Source: CAZKAP01 sp964550895 (GTDB taxonomy: Bacteria > Bacteroidota > Bacteroidia > Flavobacteriales > Flavobacteriaceae). From it: a stretch of DNA of 43,536 nucleotides. Both the position numbers and the translations under genes were made by a program. This document shows, piece by piece, positions 1 through 7,302 of this stretch (position 1 is its first letter; every line of letters starts with the position of its first letter). The notes beneath the pieces are model-generated. The model ran no database searches. It was not told where the DNA came from and saw only the letters and a program-made list of their open reading frames with translations. The stretch spans positions 1 to 43,536 of the forward strand of contig CAZKAP010000030.1 in NCBI GenBank assembly GCA_964550895.1, read 5' to 3'.

Positions 1-53
1 CAAGGACCCTCTGATTAACAGTCAGATGCTCTAACCAACTGAGCTAAGGAGGA
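1..53 (-). tRNA. tRNA-Asn (GUU), 3' end cut by window edge
   Basis: Read on the minus strand, a 7-nt acceptor arm TCCTCCT is followed by TA, a D-arm with GCTC/GAGC and the AGTTGGTTA loop, then an anticodon stem TCTGA/TCAGA enclosing loop CTGTTAA, which gives anticodon GTT (Asn). The variable arm and the first half of the T-arm are visible. The rest of the T-arm and the acceptor 3' strand lie outside the window. A Bacteroidota-type promoter lies about 65 bases upstream. Confidence 0.95.
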
Positions 54-116
54 ATATTGCACTAAAATTTGCCGGGACTGAAGGCGGAATCGGACCAATT
101 TCGATCTCAGCGGGTG

Positions 117-147
117 CAAATATAATTTAATCCTGATAGTCCTCAAA
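117..147 (-). promoter_or_regulatory. promoter of tRNA-Asn (TTTG-N19-TATATTTG)
   Basis: On the minus strand a -33 box TTTG (147-144) and a -7 box TATATTTG (124-117) are separated by 19 bases, matching the Bacteroidota housekeeping sigma consensus TTTG-N19-TAnnTTTG. It is the best two-box match I found in the window, as expected for a stable-RNA gene. Transcription would start near 110 and give a leader of about 55 bases to be trimmed from the tRNA. Confidence 0.75.
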
Positions 148-191
148 GGGAGAATGTGAAAATAGTTTCCCCTGTAGACCCGACCTAATGC

Positions 192-1544
192 CTACTTAAA
201 GAGCCCTTTATAAATATCATTCCCGTTGGCGAAAACCAGCAGCCCCAGCAGCAGTACTATGCCAACCATCTGGGCGTATTCCATGAATTTGTCGCTGGGC
301 TTGCGTCCGGATACCATCTCGTAGAGGAGGAAAACCACATGTCCTCCGTCAAGCGCGGGTATGGGCAGGATGTTCATAAAGGCGAGGATCATCGAGATCA
401 GGGCCGTGGTTGACCAGAAACGCTCCCAGTTCCAGGTGTCAGGGAACATCTTGCCGATGGCTGCAAAGCCACCCACTCCTTTGTAGGCGCCGGTGCGGGG
501 ATTGAAGATCTTGCCAAGTTGCTTCACATAGGAGCCCAGTACTTTGGTTCCCTTGTTAATGCCAGCAGGTATGGACTGGAAAAAGTTATAATTCCGGGTT
601 TGGATTGCGATCACTCCATACTTCTCCATGAGGCCGAGGTCCGCGAAGGCCGGCCGGACGCCGATCTTGGCGTCTTCGCTGATGCGTGCCGGTATGGTCA
701 GGACCTCTCCGTCGCGTTCCACGCGTACATCCAGCTCCTGGTTCTTGTAGCGCTCCAGTACAGCCTCAGCCTGATCGTAATAATCCAGTTGGGCGGATCC
801 TATCGCCAGCACCCGGTCTTCGGGCTGGAAACCGGCGGAGGCATTGTGCGAGTCTTCGGGGATCTCGCCGATCAAAAATGGCATCCGGGGGTAGAGGAAC
901 TGGGCGCGCTCCTCGTCCTCCAGCAGGGCGGCGATAAAATCCACCGGCAGTTCCTGATCGAAGACCCGTCCATCCCGCTCCAGGGTAACCGTATTTCCGT
1001 TGATGAGTTCCAGGAAAACCTCGTCGAAAGATTCGATGGGGTCGCCGTCCACGGAAAGTATTTTGTCTCCGGTCTGTATACCGGCCTTGTCCCCGAGGTT
1101 TTCTTCCACCACCCAGACCCCATCCTTCAGGCTCTCGTTGGGGATGTACTGGTCTCCGTAGGCCCAGGCCAGTCCGATGTAGATGAGTATGGCCAGCAGG
1201 AAATTGACCGTAACGCCACCCAGCATAATAATCAGTCGTTGCCATGCCGGTTTACTCCGAAACTCCCAGGGCTGTGGCTCGGACTGCATCTGATCCGTGT
1301 CCATGCTCTCGTCGATCATGCCGGAAATCTTCACATAACCTCCCAGAGGCAGCCAGCCTATGCCGTAAACCGTGTCGCCTATGCGTTTCTTGAAGAGGGC
1401 GAACTTAATATCGAAGAAGAGGAAGAACTTCTCCACCCGGGTCTTGAAAAGTTTGGCTGGGATAAAATGCCCGAGTTCGTGCAGGATGATCAGCAGCGAC
1501 AAGCTTACCAGGAAGAGAATTATCTGTATGAGTACCGGATTCAT
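192..1544 (-). CDS. rseP: RIP metalloprotease RseP (site-2 protease, M50)
   Basis: Intramembrane zinc protease that would cleave membrane-anchored anti-sigma factors and remnant signal peptides in the inner membrane. Seen: an N-terminal membrane segment carrying the zinc motif HELGH (about residues 22-26), a central periplasmic region that looks like two PDZ domains, and a C-terminal LDGGH motif in a membrane helix supplying the third zinc ligand. The product is about 450 aa, normal for the family. The frame can open at TTG 1550, but the ATG at 1544 two codons later is the more likely start. In many Bacteroidota dxr lies just upstream; here the upstream neighbour is a divergent SCO1 gene, so rseP appears to be transcribed alone. 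Confidence 0.93.
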   Translation of the reverse strand: MNPVLIQIILFLVSLSLLIILHELGHFIPAKLFKTRVEKFFLFFDIKFALFKKRIGDTVYGIGWLPLGGYVKISGMIDESMDTDQMQSEPQPWEFRSKPAWQRLIIMLGGVTVNFLLAILIYIGLAWAYGDQYIPNESLKDGVWVVEENLGDKAGIQTGDKILSVDGDPIESFDEVFLELINGNTVTLERDGRVFDQELPVDFIAALLEDEERAQFLYPRMPFLIGEIPEDSHNASAGFQPEDRVLAIGSAQLDYYDQAEAVLERYKNQELDVRVERDGEVLTIPARISEDAKIGVRPAFADLGLMEKYGVIAIQTRNYNFFQSIPAGINKGTKVLGSYVKQLGKIFNPRTGAYKGVGGFAAIGKMFPDTWNWERFWSTTALISMILAFMNILPIPALDGGHVVFLLYEMVSGRKPSDKFMEYAQMVGIVLLLGLLVFANGNDIYKGLFK

Positions 1545-1677
1545 TTTCAAGTCTATTAAAAGGACCGTAAAAGTAAACGTTCACAAGTGCAGATAAAAAC
1601 GTTAAAACCGCCATTTAGGTATTTTGAGAAATTTTTAGGACGTAACCCGAATCACAGAGCGTATTCGTAATCGGTCG

Positions 1678-1685
1678 TATTTTTG
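1678..1685 (+). promoter_or_regulatory. -7 box TATTTTTG of the SCO1 gene
   Basis: Exact match to TAnnTTTG ending 7 bases before the ATG at 1693. Transcription would start at or next to the start codon, giving a leaderless or nearly leaderless mRNA. No convincing -33 TTTG is visible. Confidence 0.55.
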
Positions 1686-1692
1686 CAGGGCT

Positions 1693-2370
1693 ATGAGAGA
1701 ATTTTTCTTCAAATACAGGGTGTTCATGCTCCTCTTTGCGGGCATCTCCGCGGTGATCTTGTTTATAATGTACAAGCAGCTCCAGCCGGAGAAACGCCTC
1801 CCGGTCTACCAGCCGTCCATGGTAAACCCCGAGCTGGTCGATATGGACATGCAGTACAAGCGGGCCTACCATACTATAGCGGATTTCGAGCTCGTCAACC
1901 AGAACGGGGACACCATTACCCATAAGGATTACGAAGGAAAGATCTACGTGGCCGATTTCTTCTTCACGACCTGTCCAACGATCTGTCCGATCATGACACA
2001 GAACATGGCCGAGGTGCAGCAGCGTCTCGGGAAAAGTTCTGATGTCCTGCTGCTTTCCCATACCGTAACCCCTCAGATCGATTCGGTGGCCCAGTTGAAG
2101 AAGTATGCCCTCGAGAAGGGCGTAAACGATGAAATCTGGAACCTGGTCACCGGTGATAAGCCGCAGATATACGATCTTGCCCGCAAGTCCTATTTGGCGG
2201 TGAAGACCGATGGTGATGGCGGACCCTATGACATGATCCACACGGAAAATTTCATCCTGGTCGATAAGGAGCGTCGCATACGCGGATTTTACGACGGAAC
2301 GAAGCCGGAGGAAATGGACCGGCTCCTGGAGGACATCGAGATCCTCAGGAAATCATATCAAAAAGGCTGA
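1693..2370 (+). CDS. SCO1/SenC/PrrC copper chaperone
   Basis: Membrane-tethered thioredoxin-fold protein that delivers copper to the CuA site of cytochrome c oxidase, or acts as a thiol-disulfide reductase in that assembly. Seen: an N-terminal membrane anchor (about residues 9-27), the copper motif C-x3-C as TCPTICP with C94 and C98, and the distal histidine H183 in IHTENF. All three family copper ligands are present. Length 225 aa is typical. The start is fixed by the -7 box just upstream and by the membrane anchor. It stands before the feo genes on the same strand, but a separate -7 box lies between them. No oxidase genes are in the window. Confidence 0.92.
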   Translation: MREFFFKYRVFMLLFAGISAVILFIMYKQLQPEKRLPVYQPSMVNPELVDMDMQYKRAYHTIADFELVNQNGDTITHKDYEGKIYVADFFFTTCPTICPIMTQNMAEVQQRLGKSSDVLLLSHTVTPQIDSVAQLKKYALEKGVNDEIWNLVTGDKPQIYDLARKSYLAVKTDGDGGPYDMIHTENFILVDKERRIRGFYDGTKPEEMDRLLEDIEILRKSYQKG

Positions 2371-2399
2371 TGACTTTCGGGCTGTTTCGGACAATTGCG

Positions 2400-2407
2400 T
2401 ACTTTTG
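2400..2407 (+). promoter_or_regulatory. -7 box TACTTTTG of the feo operon
   Basis: Exact TAnnTTTG match 28 bases before the GTG start of feoA, in the 65-base gap after the SCO1 gene. It suggests feoAB has its own promoter and is not only read through from the SCO1 gene. A TCTAAA half-site lies between the box and the start codon, but no clear palindrome is formed. Confidence 0.55.
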
Positions 2408-2435
2408 TCTGAATTCATTCTAAATAAGAAGAGCA

Positions 2436-2678
2436 GTGACAACGGTAGCCGATCTCAAAGTAGGTGAGAGGGGAGTAATTCGGGAATTCTCGGAAACCGA
2501 CCTGCCTGTCAAACTCCTGGAATTGGGCTGCCTGCCCGGAAACGAAGTAGCGCTGCTTTACATAGCTCCTCTCAAGGACCCGCTGTATGTTGAAATGAAT
2601 GGATCGCACCTGGCCATCCGGAAGGAAGTAGCCCGACACATCGCGGTGGATCTGCTCACCCCTTCCGCAACCCCATGA
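2436..2678 (+). CDS. feoA: ferrous iron transport protein A (FeoA, SH3-like)
   Basis: Small cytosolic SH3-like protein that binds and modulates the ferrous iron transporter FeoB. The 80-aa frame has the family pattern: VGERG near residue 9, then LLELGCLPG and a terminal β-strand segment ending in the HLAIRKE stretch. The start is GTG at 2436, because the in-frame TAA at 2421-2423 rules out an earlier start. The stop overlaps the feoB start by 4 bases (ATGA), so translation of the two is coupled. Confidence 0.92.
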   Translation: MTTVADLKVGERGVIREFSETDLPVKLLELGCLPGNEVALLYIAPLKDPLYVEMNGSHLAIRKEVARHIAVDLLTPSATP

Positions 2679-4864
2679 GTCGACCCATACGCGTAGCGCT
2701 CATCGGCAATCCCAATACCGGTAAGACCTCGGTATTTAACAGGCTCACCGGGTTGAACCAGAAGGTGGGTAACTATCCCGGGATCACGGTCGAAAAAAAG
2801 GTGGGGGTATGCCGCCTGCCTGAAGGAAAGGTGGCCGAGATCATCGACCTGCCCGGGACTTACAGCCTGAACACGACCTCCCTCGATGAAAGCGTGGCCG
2901 TCGAGCTGCTCCTGAATCGAAACGACCCCGACTTTCCCGATGTGGTGGGCCTGGTAAGCGATATCGAGAATATCAAGCGCAACCTGCTGCTCTTTACCCA
3001 GCTCAAGGATCTTCGCATTCCCAGCGTACTGATCCTGAATATGGCTGATCGTATGGAGCGCAAGGGCATACAGATCGACGCGGAGGCCATGGGGGAGCGG
3101 CTGGGCGCCGAAGTGGTTCTGGTCAGTGCACGGAAGGGCCAGGGCTTCGACACCCTGAAATCGGCCTTCGCGAATTTTGCCTCCCTGTCCACCGAACCCT
3201 GTATGGACATCACCGAACTTGACCCGGAATACTTCAGTCGTCTGAATTCCGCATTCCCGTCGGAGGACCCTTATAAGCTCTGGCTTGTGATTACCCAGGA
3301 CGTGAACTTTACCAGCCTGGAGAAGAAGCTGCCGGAAAGTGCAGAGGGCATGGAATTGCGCAAGAAGGAGGAACTCAAGCGCATGCAGCATCGGGAAACG
3401 GTTTTGCGCTACCGGTTGATCAACGAGGTACTGTCCGAGACCTACAGCCGCGATCCGAGGGCAGCCAGCGGTTGGCAGGCCCGTCTCGACCGGCTATTTA
3501 CCCACCGGGTGGGGGGGTATCTCATATTCTTCGCGCTACTGCTCGCCATTTTCCAGGTGATATTCGACTGGAGTCAATATCCGATGGACTTTATAGACGG
3601 CCTGTTTTCGGATATGGCTTCCGGTCTCAAGGACATTTTGCCCGCCGGTGTATTTACGGACCTGCTGGCTGAGGGAGTGGTAGCCGGTATCGGTGGGGTT
3701 GTCATCTTTATCCCGCAGATTGCCTTCCTCTTCCTGTTTATTTCCATACTGGAGGAAAGCGGTTATATGAGCCGCGTGGTATTCCTGATGGACCGGTTGA
3801 TGCGGCCCTTCGGACTCAGCGGCAAGAGCATCGTTCCCCTGATTTCGGGCATGGCCTGTGCCATACCTGCCGTCATGGCCACCCGCACCATACAAAACTG
3901 GAAGGAACGCCTGATTACCATACTCGTTGTCCCGTTTACCACCTGTTCCGCACGTTTGCCGGTTTACCTGATTATCATATCGCTCGTTATACCGGCCGAA
4001 AGGGTTCTGGGTCTCGGTTACCAGCCCCTGGTCCTTACCGGCCTCTACCTGCTGGGTTTTGCTTCGGCCCTGCTCACCGCTATGCTACTGCACCAGGGCA
4101 TTCGGAAGTCACATAAGGATTTCTTTATGGTGGAGATGCCCGAATATCGGGTTCCCCAATGGCGCAATGTGGGGATTACCGTTTATGAGAAGACCCGGAG
4201 CTTCGTGCTGGGTGCAGGGAAGATCATACTGGCCATCTCCATCATCCTCTGGTTCCTGGGGTCCAATGGTTTCTCTCAGGAGTTCAGGAAGGCCGAAGAA
4301 CGGGTAACCCAGCGGTTCGAAAGTCAGGGACTGCAGCCGCAGAGTGAATATTTCGTGCGGCAGGGCCTGGAGGGGGTCGGAGCCGCCGAACGGGCGGCCC
4401 TGACCGAGGAACTCACCCATGCTGCCCTGGAACAGGAAATTGCGAGCTATCGACTCGAGCATTCGATTATTGGCATGCTGGGTAAGGGGATAGAACCCGT
4501 GGTCCGACCCCTGGGATACGATTGGAAAATCGGGATTGCCCTGATCACTTCCTTTGCGGCCCGCGAGGTCTTTGTCGGTACCCTGGCTACGATCTATAGC
4601 GTGGGCAGCGAAGATCCGGCGACCATACAGGACCGCATGGAATCGGAACGGACCCGGGGCGGAAACCGCCCCCTGTTTAATCTGGCCTCCGGAGTCTCCC
4701 TGCTGGTGTTTTATGCCTTCGCCATGCAGTGCATGAGTACCCTGGCCATCGTCAAGAAGGAAACCAACAGTTGGAAGTGGCCCCTGATTCAACTGGTGGG
4801 GATGACGATTATGGCCTATCTGGGCGCATTGTTATCGTATCAAATTCTGATTCCCTATGTTTGA
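2675..4864 (+). CDS. feoB: ferrous iron transporter FeoB
   Basis: Inner-membrane Fe(II) transporter with an N-terminal GTPase. Seen: G1 motif GNPNTGKTS (residues 11-19), G3 DLPGTYS near residue 58, G4 NMAD (122-125), followed by a helical linker and the Nramp-like polytopic core with Gate-type repeats (for example the region around SGKSIVPLISGMACAIPA). At 729 aa it is within the normal range for a FeoB. A charged soluble insertion at about residues 535-600 separates two membrane segments. It is translationally coupled to feoA, and its last 8 bases overlap the next small gene. Confidence 0.97.
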   Translation: MSRPIRVALIGNPNTGKTSVFNRLTGLNQKVGNYPGITVEKKVGVCRLPEGKVAEIIDLPGTYSLNTTSLDESVAVELLLNRNDPDFPDVVGLVSDIENIKRNLLLFTQLKDLRIPSVLILNMADRMERKGIQIDAEAMGERLGAEVVLVSARKGQGFDTLKSAFANFASLSTEPCMDITELDPEYFSRLNSAFPSEDPYKLWLVITQDVNFTSLEKKLPESAEGMELRKKEELKRMQHRETVLRYRLINEVLSETYSRDPRAASGWQARLDRLFTHRVGGYLIFFALLLAIFQVIFDWSQYPMDFIDGLFSDMASGLKDILPAGVFTDLLAEGVVAGIGGVVIFIPQIAFLFLFISILEESGYMSRVVFLMDRLMRPFGLSGKSIVPLISGMACAIPAVMATRTIQNWKERLITILVVPFTTCSARLPVYLIIISLVIPAERVLGLGYQPLVLTGLYLLGFASALLTAMLLHQGIRKSHKDFFMVEMPEYRVPQWRNVGITVYEKTRSFVLGAGKIILAISIILWFLGSNGFSQEFRKAEERVTQRFESQGLQPQSEYFVRQGLEGVGAAERAALTEELTHAALEQEIASYRLEHSIIGMLGKGIEPVVRPLGYDWKIGIALITSFAAREVFVGTLATIYSVGSEDPATIQDRMESERTRGGNRPLFNLASGVSLLVFYAFAMQCMSTLAIVKKETNSWKWPLIQLVGMTIMAYLGALLSYQILIPYV

Positions 4865-5027
4865 GATCTGGCAGGAAATACTGGTGTTTTTGAGCGTGGC
4901 GGCCGCAGTCTTCTATCTCCTGCGCCGCTTCGGCCTTCTGCAGGGAGGTCGCACCGCTAGGGGTTGTGCCGGATCCGACTGTGCCTGCGGGCCGCTACAA
5001 GAAGAGGCGAAGCGCCGTAAATCTTAA
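4857..5027 (+). CDS. small FeoB-associated Cys-rich membrane protein
   Basis: A 56-codon gene starting inside the last codons of feoB (ATG 4857; the feoB stop is 4862-4864). It encodes a single N-terminal membrane helix (about residues 8-22), a basic segment, and then three cysteines spaced C37-x4-C42-x-C44 before a Lys/Arg-rich tail. This matches the short FeoB-associated Cys-rich proteins seen after feoB in many bacteria, which are proposed to play a FeoC-like role. That role is inferred from position and composition. Its stop overlaps the stop of the convergent DUF2141 gene in a shared TTAA. Confidence 0.82.
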   Translation: MFEIWQEILVFLSVAAAVFYLLRRFGLLQGGRTARGCAGSDCACGPLQEEAKRRKS

Positions 5028-5467
5028 AAGGAAATCCCGATCCGTATGGTGTCTTTGATCTCGAATGCGCAGTCCTCGTAGCGGGGTGGCCCGAAAACTC
5101 TCATAGAGGCCCGGGAGAAGGCTACTGCTTCTTTGGGTATGCCCAGGAAGTTCTTATCCAGTTTGCCGTTGTTGTTCGTATCGTGGAAAAGGGCTACGGC
5201 GTAGGTTCCGTCGGGTATTCCCTTGAGTACGATCCGGGTTGAATCGCCCTGAATCCCCGAGCTGCCGTTCCTCAAAACCCGATCGAACGAGAGGAAGCTC
5301 TCTTTGGAGTCGTAAAGAGCGGCGCGCACCACCCCCTGGGGATTAGGTACGCCACTGACGTGTATGTGCAATTCGTTCTGAGCCGCTAGACGGTTGCCGG
5401 TCAACAGCAGCAGAAACAACAGGCAAGCCTGGGCGAAGCGTAGAATGTATCGCTGGGGCGGTGTCAT
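5024..5467 (-). CDS. DUF2141 secreted protein
   Basis: Predicted periplasmic protein of unknown function. A hydrophobic signal peptide (about residues 10-29, ending near LAAQ) precedes a β-sandwich domain of about 115 residues with the family pattern: an early VRAALYDS stretch, the FHDTNNNGKLDKN segment and a C-terminal strand. Length 147 aa is typical for DUF2141. It is convergent with the small Feo protein (4-base tail overlap) and divergent from the VIT transporter, with which it shares a 91-base intergenic region holding an inverted repeat. Position suggests a link to metal handling, but no family function is established. Confidence 0.85.
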   Translation of the reverse strand: MTPPQRYILRFAQACLLFLLLLTGNRLAAQNELHIHVSGVPNPQGVVRAALYDSKESFLSFDRVLRNGSSGIQGDSTRIVLKGIPDGTYAVALFHDTNNNGKLDKNFLGIPKEAVAFSRASMRVFGPPRYEDCAFEIKDTIRIGISF

Positions 5468-5484
5468 TTGGAGTAGGCATCTGA

Positions 5485-5505
5485 TTTTTAGACCGGAGGT
5501 AAAAA
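5485..5505. promoter_or_regulatory. imperfect inverted repeat, candidate operator
   Basis: TTTTTA (5485-5490) and TAAAAA (5500-5505) form perfect 6-base arms around a 9-base GC-richer spacer in the divergent region between DUF2141 and the VIT gene. It lies just upstream of the VIT -7 box. AT-rich arms with this spacing resemble sites of DtxR/MntR or Fur-type metal regulators, but no regulator is encoded in the window, so this is only a candidate. Confidence 0.3.
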
Positions 5506-5530
5506 TAGAGCAAATCAGGGAAGCGGCTTA

Positions 5531-5538
5531 TATCTTTG
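5531..5538 (+). promoter_or_regulatory. -7 box TATCTTTG of the VIT gene
   Basis: Exact TAnnTTTG match 20 bases upstream of the ATG at 5559. It argues that translation starts at 5559 and not at any earlier in-frame start. Confidence 0.55.
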
Positions 5539-5558
5539 TGAAGACTTTAGAGTTCCCT

Positions 5559-6266
5559 ATGGACCTGCGCTCTGTCTTCAAACGATTCGAAGACTATCTC
5601 GGACCTTTCGTATACGGCGGTATCGACGGCTGTGTCACTACGTTTGCGGTAGTTTCCGGGGCTGTGGGGGCCGGCCTGGACAGCTCCATCATCATCATCC
5701 TTGGATTTGCCAACCTGCTGGCCGATGGTTTCGCCATGTCCGTCGGGGCCTACCTGAGCACCCGATCCGTCATGGACAATTACGAAAAGCACAGGCAGCA
5801 GATGGCGCAGGCCGTAATCCAAAATCCGGAAGGGGAGCGCAGGCAGCTCGCCACCTTGTATCGTGCCAAAGGGTTTGAAGGACAACAGCTGGACGATCTC
5901 GTCGATGCCATTGCATCTCGTCAGGATGCCTGGGTAGAGGTGAAGATGACAGAGCAGCTCCACATGAAGCAGGACGGGAAGTCGCCCTTCTGGATCGGGG
6001 CCACGACCTACATTTCCTTTATCCTAATCGGACTGATACCCCTTACGGTATATGTACTGGACTATATCCATCCCCTCGATACCCGGCTTTTTCTTTCGTC
6101 CGCCGTACTCACTGCTCTGGGATTCGGGTTCATAGGCTGGTTGAAGAGCCGTGTAAATGAGGTATCCGTTTTCAAGGGGATATTCGAGACCCTGATGCTG
6201 GGGGGCATTGCGGCTCTGGTGTCCTACGGGGTGGGAGATCTGCTCGAAAAGCTTTTGGGCCTCTAG
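5559..6266 (+). CDS. VIT1/CCC1-family iron/manganese transporter
   Basis: Membrane transporter of the vacuolar iron transporter family, which moves Fe(II) or Mn(II) out of the cytoplasm. Seen: five hydrophobic segments in 235 aa, the first-helix motif GGIDGCVTTFAVVSG, the second-helix stretch FANLLADGFAMSVGAYLSTRS with the conserved Asp and Met, and a charged cytosolic helical region (about residues 75-130) of the kind that binds metal in plant VIT1. The ATG at 5559 was chosen because it follows the -7 box; an upstream extension would run through the promoter. It converges with the ZIP gene, only 3 bases away. Together with feoAB it implies balanced import and export of iron. Confidence 0.92.
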   Translation: MDLRSVFKRFEDYLGPFVYGGIDGCVTTFAVVSGAVGAGLDSSIIIILGFANLLADGFAMSVGAYLSTRSVMDNYEKHRQQMAQAVIQNPEGERRQLATLYRAKGFEGQQLDDLVDAIASRQDAWVEVKMTEQLHMKQDGKSPFWIGATTYISFILIGLIPLTVYVLDYIHPLDTRLFLSSAVLTALGFGFIGWLKSRVNEVSVFKGIFETLMLGGIAALVSYGVGDLLEKLLGL

Positions 6267-6269
6267 GTC

Positions 6270-7115
6270 CTATCCCAGACCTACGTCCAGCATCATCATG
6301 ATGATGAAGCCGGCCACGAATCCCATGGTGGAAATGTCTGTGAATTTGTCCAGCTGGGTCTCCGGGATTACCTCCTCAACCACAACGAATATCATTGCGC
6401 CCGCAGCGAATGAAAGGGCATAGGGGAGTATGGGCTCGAAAGTAAGTACCGCCCAGGCGCCCAGGACGGCCGCAATGGGCTCGACTATGGCCGAGGACTG
6501 GCCGTATAGAAAACTCTTCCACCGGCTGAGTCCTTGCCTCCTGAGAGGCATAGCCACGGCAAACCCCTCGGGAAAGTTCTGGAGGCCTATCCCCAGTGCC
6601 AGGGCCACTGCCCCCCCGATGGAAGCCCCGTCGAAACCGGCCGCTACCCCACCGAATAATACGCCTACGGCCAGGCCTTCGGGTATGTTGTGCAGGGTTA
6701 TGGCCAAAGTAAGCAGCGTGGTTCTGTGCCAGGGGGTCTTGATTCCCTCAGATTCCTTGAAGTTGATATGGACATGGGGGAGTACTTTGTCCAGCCCGAA
6801 TATAAAAGCGGCCCCCAGAAGGAAGCCCGTGGCTGCGGGGATAACCTTGACGAAGCCTTCACCGGGGCTCATTTCTATACCGGGGGCAAGCAGACTCCAG
6901 AAGCTGGCGGCGACCATTACGCCTCCGGTGAACCCGAGCATGCCATCGAGTATGGCCCTGTTCAGGGACTTAAACAGGAATACCAGCGAAGCCCCGGCCG
7001 CAGTCAGGCCCCAGGTAAACAGGGTAGCCAGGAGGGCCCCCATTATGGGATCGATGTCGTGAAAATAATTGATTACGCCTTCCATGGTTGAAATTGAGTG
7101 GCCCTGACCCATCAT
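6270..7115 (-). CDS. ZIP-family divalent metal transporter (GufA/ZupT-like)
   Basis: Inner-membrane transporter for Zn(II), Fe(II) or related ions. About eight hydrophobic segments are visible. Metal-site helices carry HNIPEG and, in the next helix, QNFPEG, the form usual in the GufA/ZIP11 branch; a later VVEEVIPE segment is also typical. A short soluble region with HVHINF lies between helices 3 and 4. Length 281 aa. The start is uncertain: GTG 7118, ATG 7115 and ATG 7112 are consecutive in frame, and ATG 7115 is used. The upstream region holds a TTAG-N6-CTAA inverted repeat. The substrate cannot be deduced from sequence. Confidence 0.92.
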   Translation of the reverse strand: MMGQGHSISTMEGVINYFHDIDPIMGALLATLFTWGLTAAGASLVFLFKSLNRAILDGMLGFTGGVMVAASFWSLLAPGIEMSPGEGFVKVIPAATGFLLGAAFIFGLDKVLPHVHINFKESEGIKTPWHRTTLLTLAITLHNIPEGLAVGVLFGGVAAGFDGASIGGAVALALGIGLQNFPEGFAVAMPLRRQGLSRWKSFLYGQSSAIVEPIAAVLGAWAVLTFEPILPYALSFAAGAMIFVVVEEVIPETQLDKFTDISTMGFVAGFIIMMMLDVGLG

Positions 7116-7170
7116 CACGGTTTCAGCGACGAGGCTAAAGTATATGAATTAGGCGAATCGACAAAAAATG

Positions 7171-7184
7171 TTAGTTGAGTCTAA
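7171..7184. promoter_or_regulatory. TTAG-N6-CTAA inverted repeat upstream of the ZIP gene
   Basis: Perfect 4-base arms around 6 bases, 56 bases upstream of the ZIP start, in the 187-base divergent region with crtY. The half-sites resemble those of DtxR-family metalloregulators. The arms are short and chance is a real alternative. The rest of this gap is AT-rich and holds a TAACTTTA box (one mismatch to TAnnTTTG) just before crtY. Confidence 0.22.
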
Positions 7185-7302
7185 AAATAATTTACATCAG
7201 TTCTAAATAGCGAGGTGGAGTCTGGAAAAGCAAAATACCCGTATGGGGCGATCGTCAGAAACCCTGTTTTAGCCCTGCGGGAATACGTAACTTTATCCGC
7301 TG

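Noticed and set aside
54..116. The tRNA-Asn leader contains, on the minus strand, a stretch like a tRNA T-arm 3' half (GATTCCGCCTTCAGTCC).
   Set aside because: No matching 5' half, D-arm or anticodon arm precedes it, and the promoter starts directly upstream, so it is simply leader sequence or at most an old remnant.
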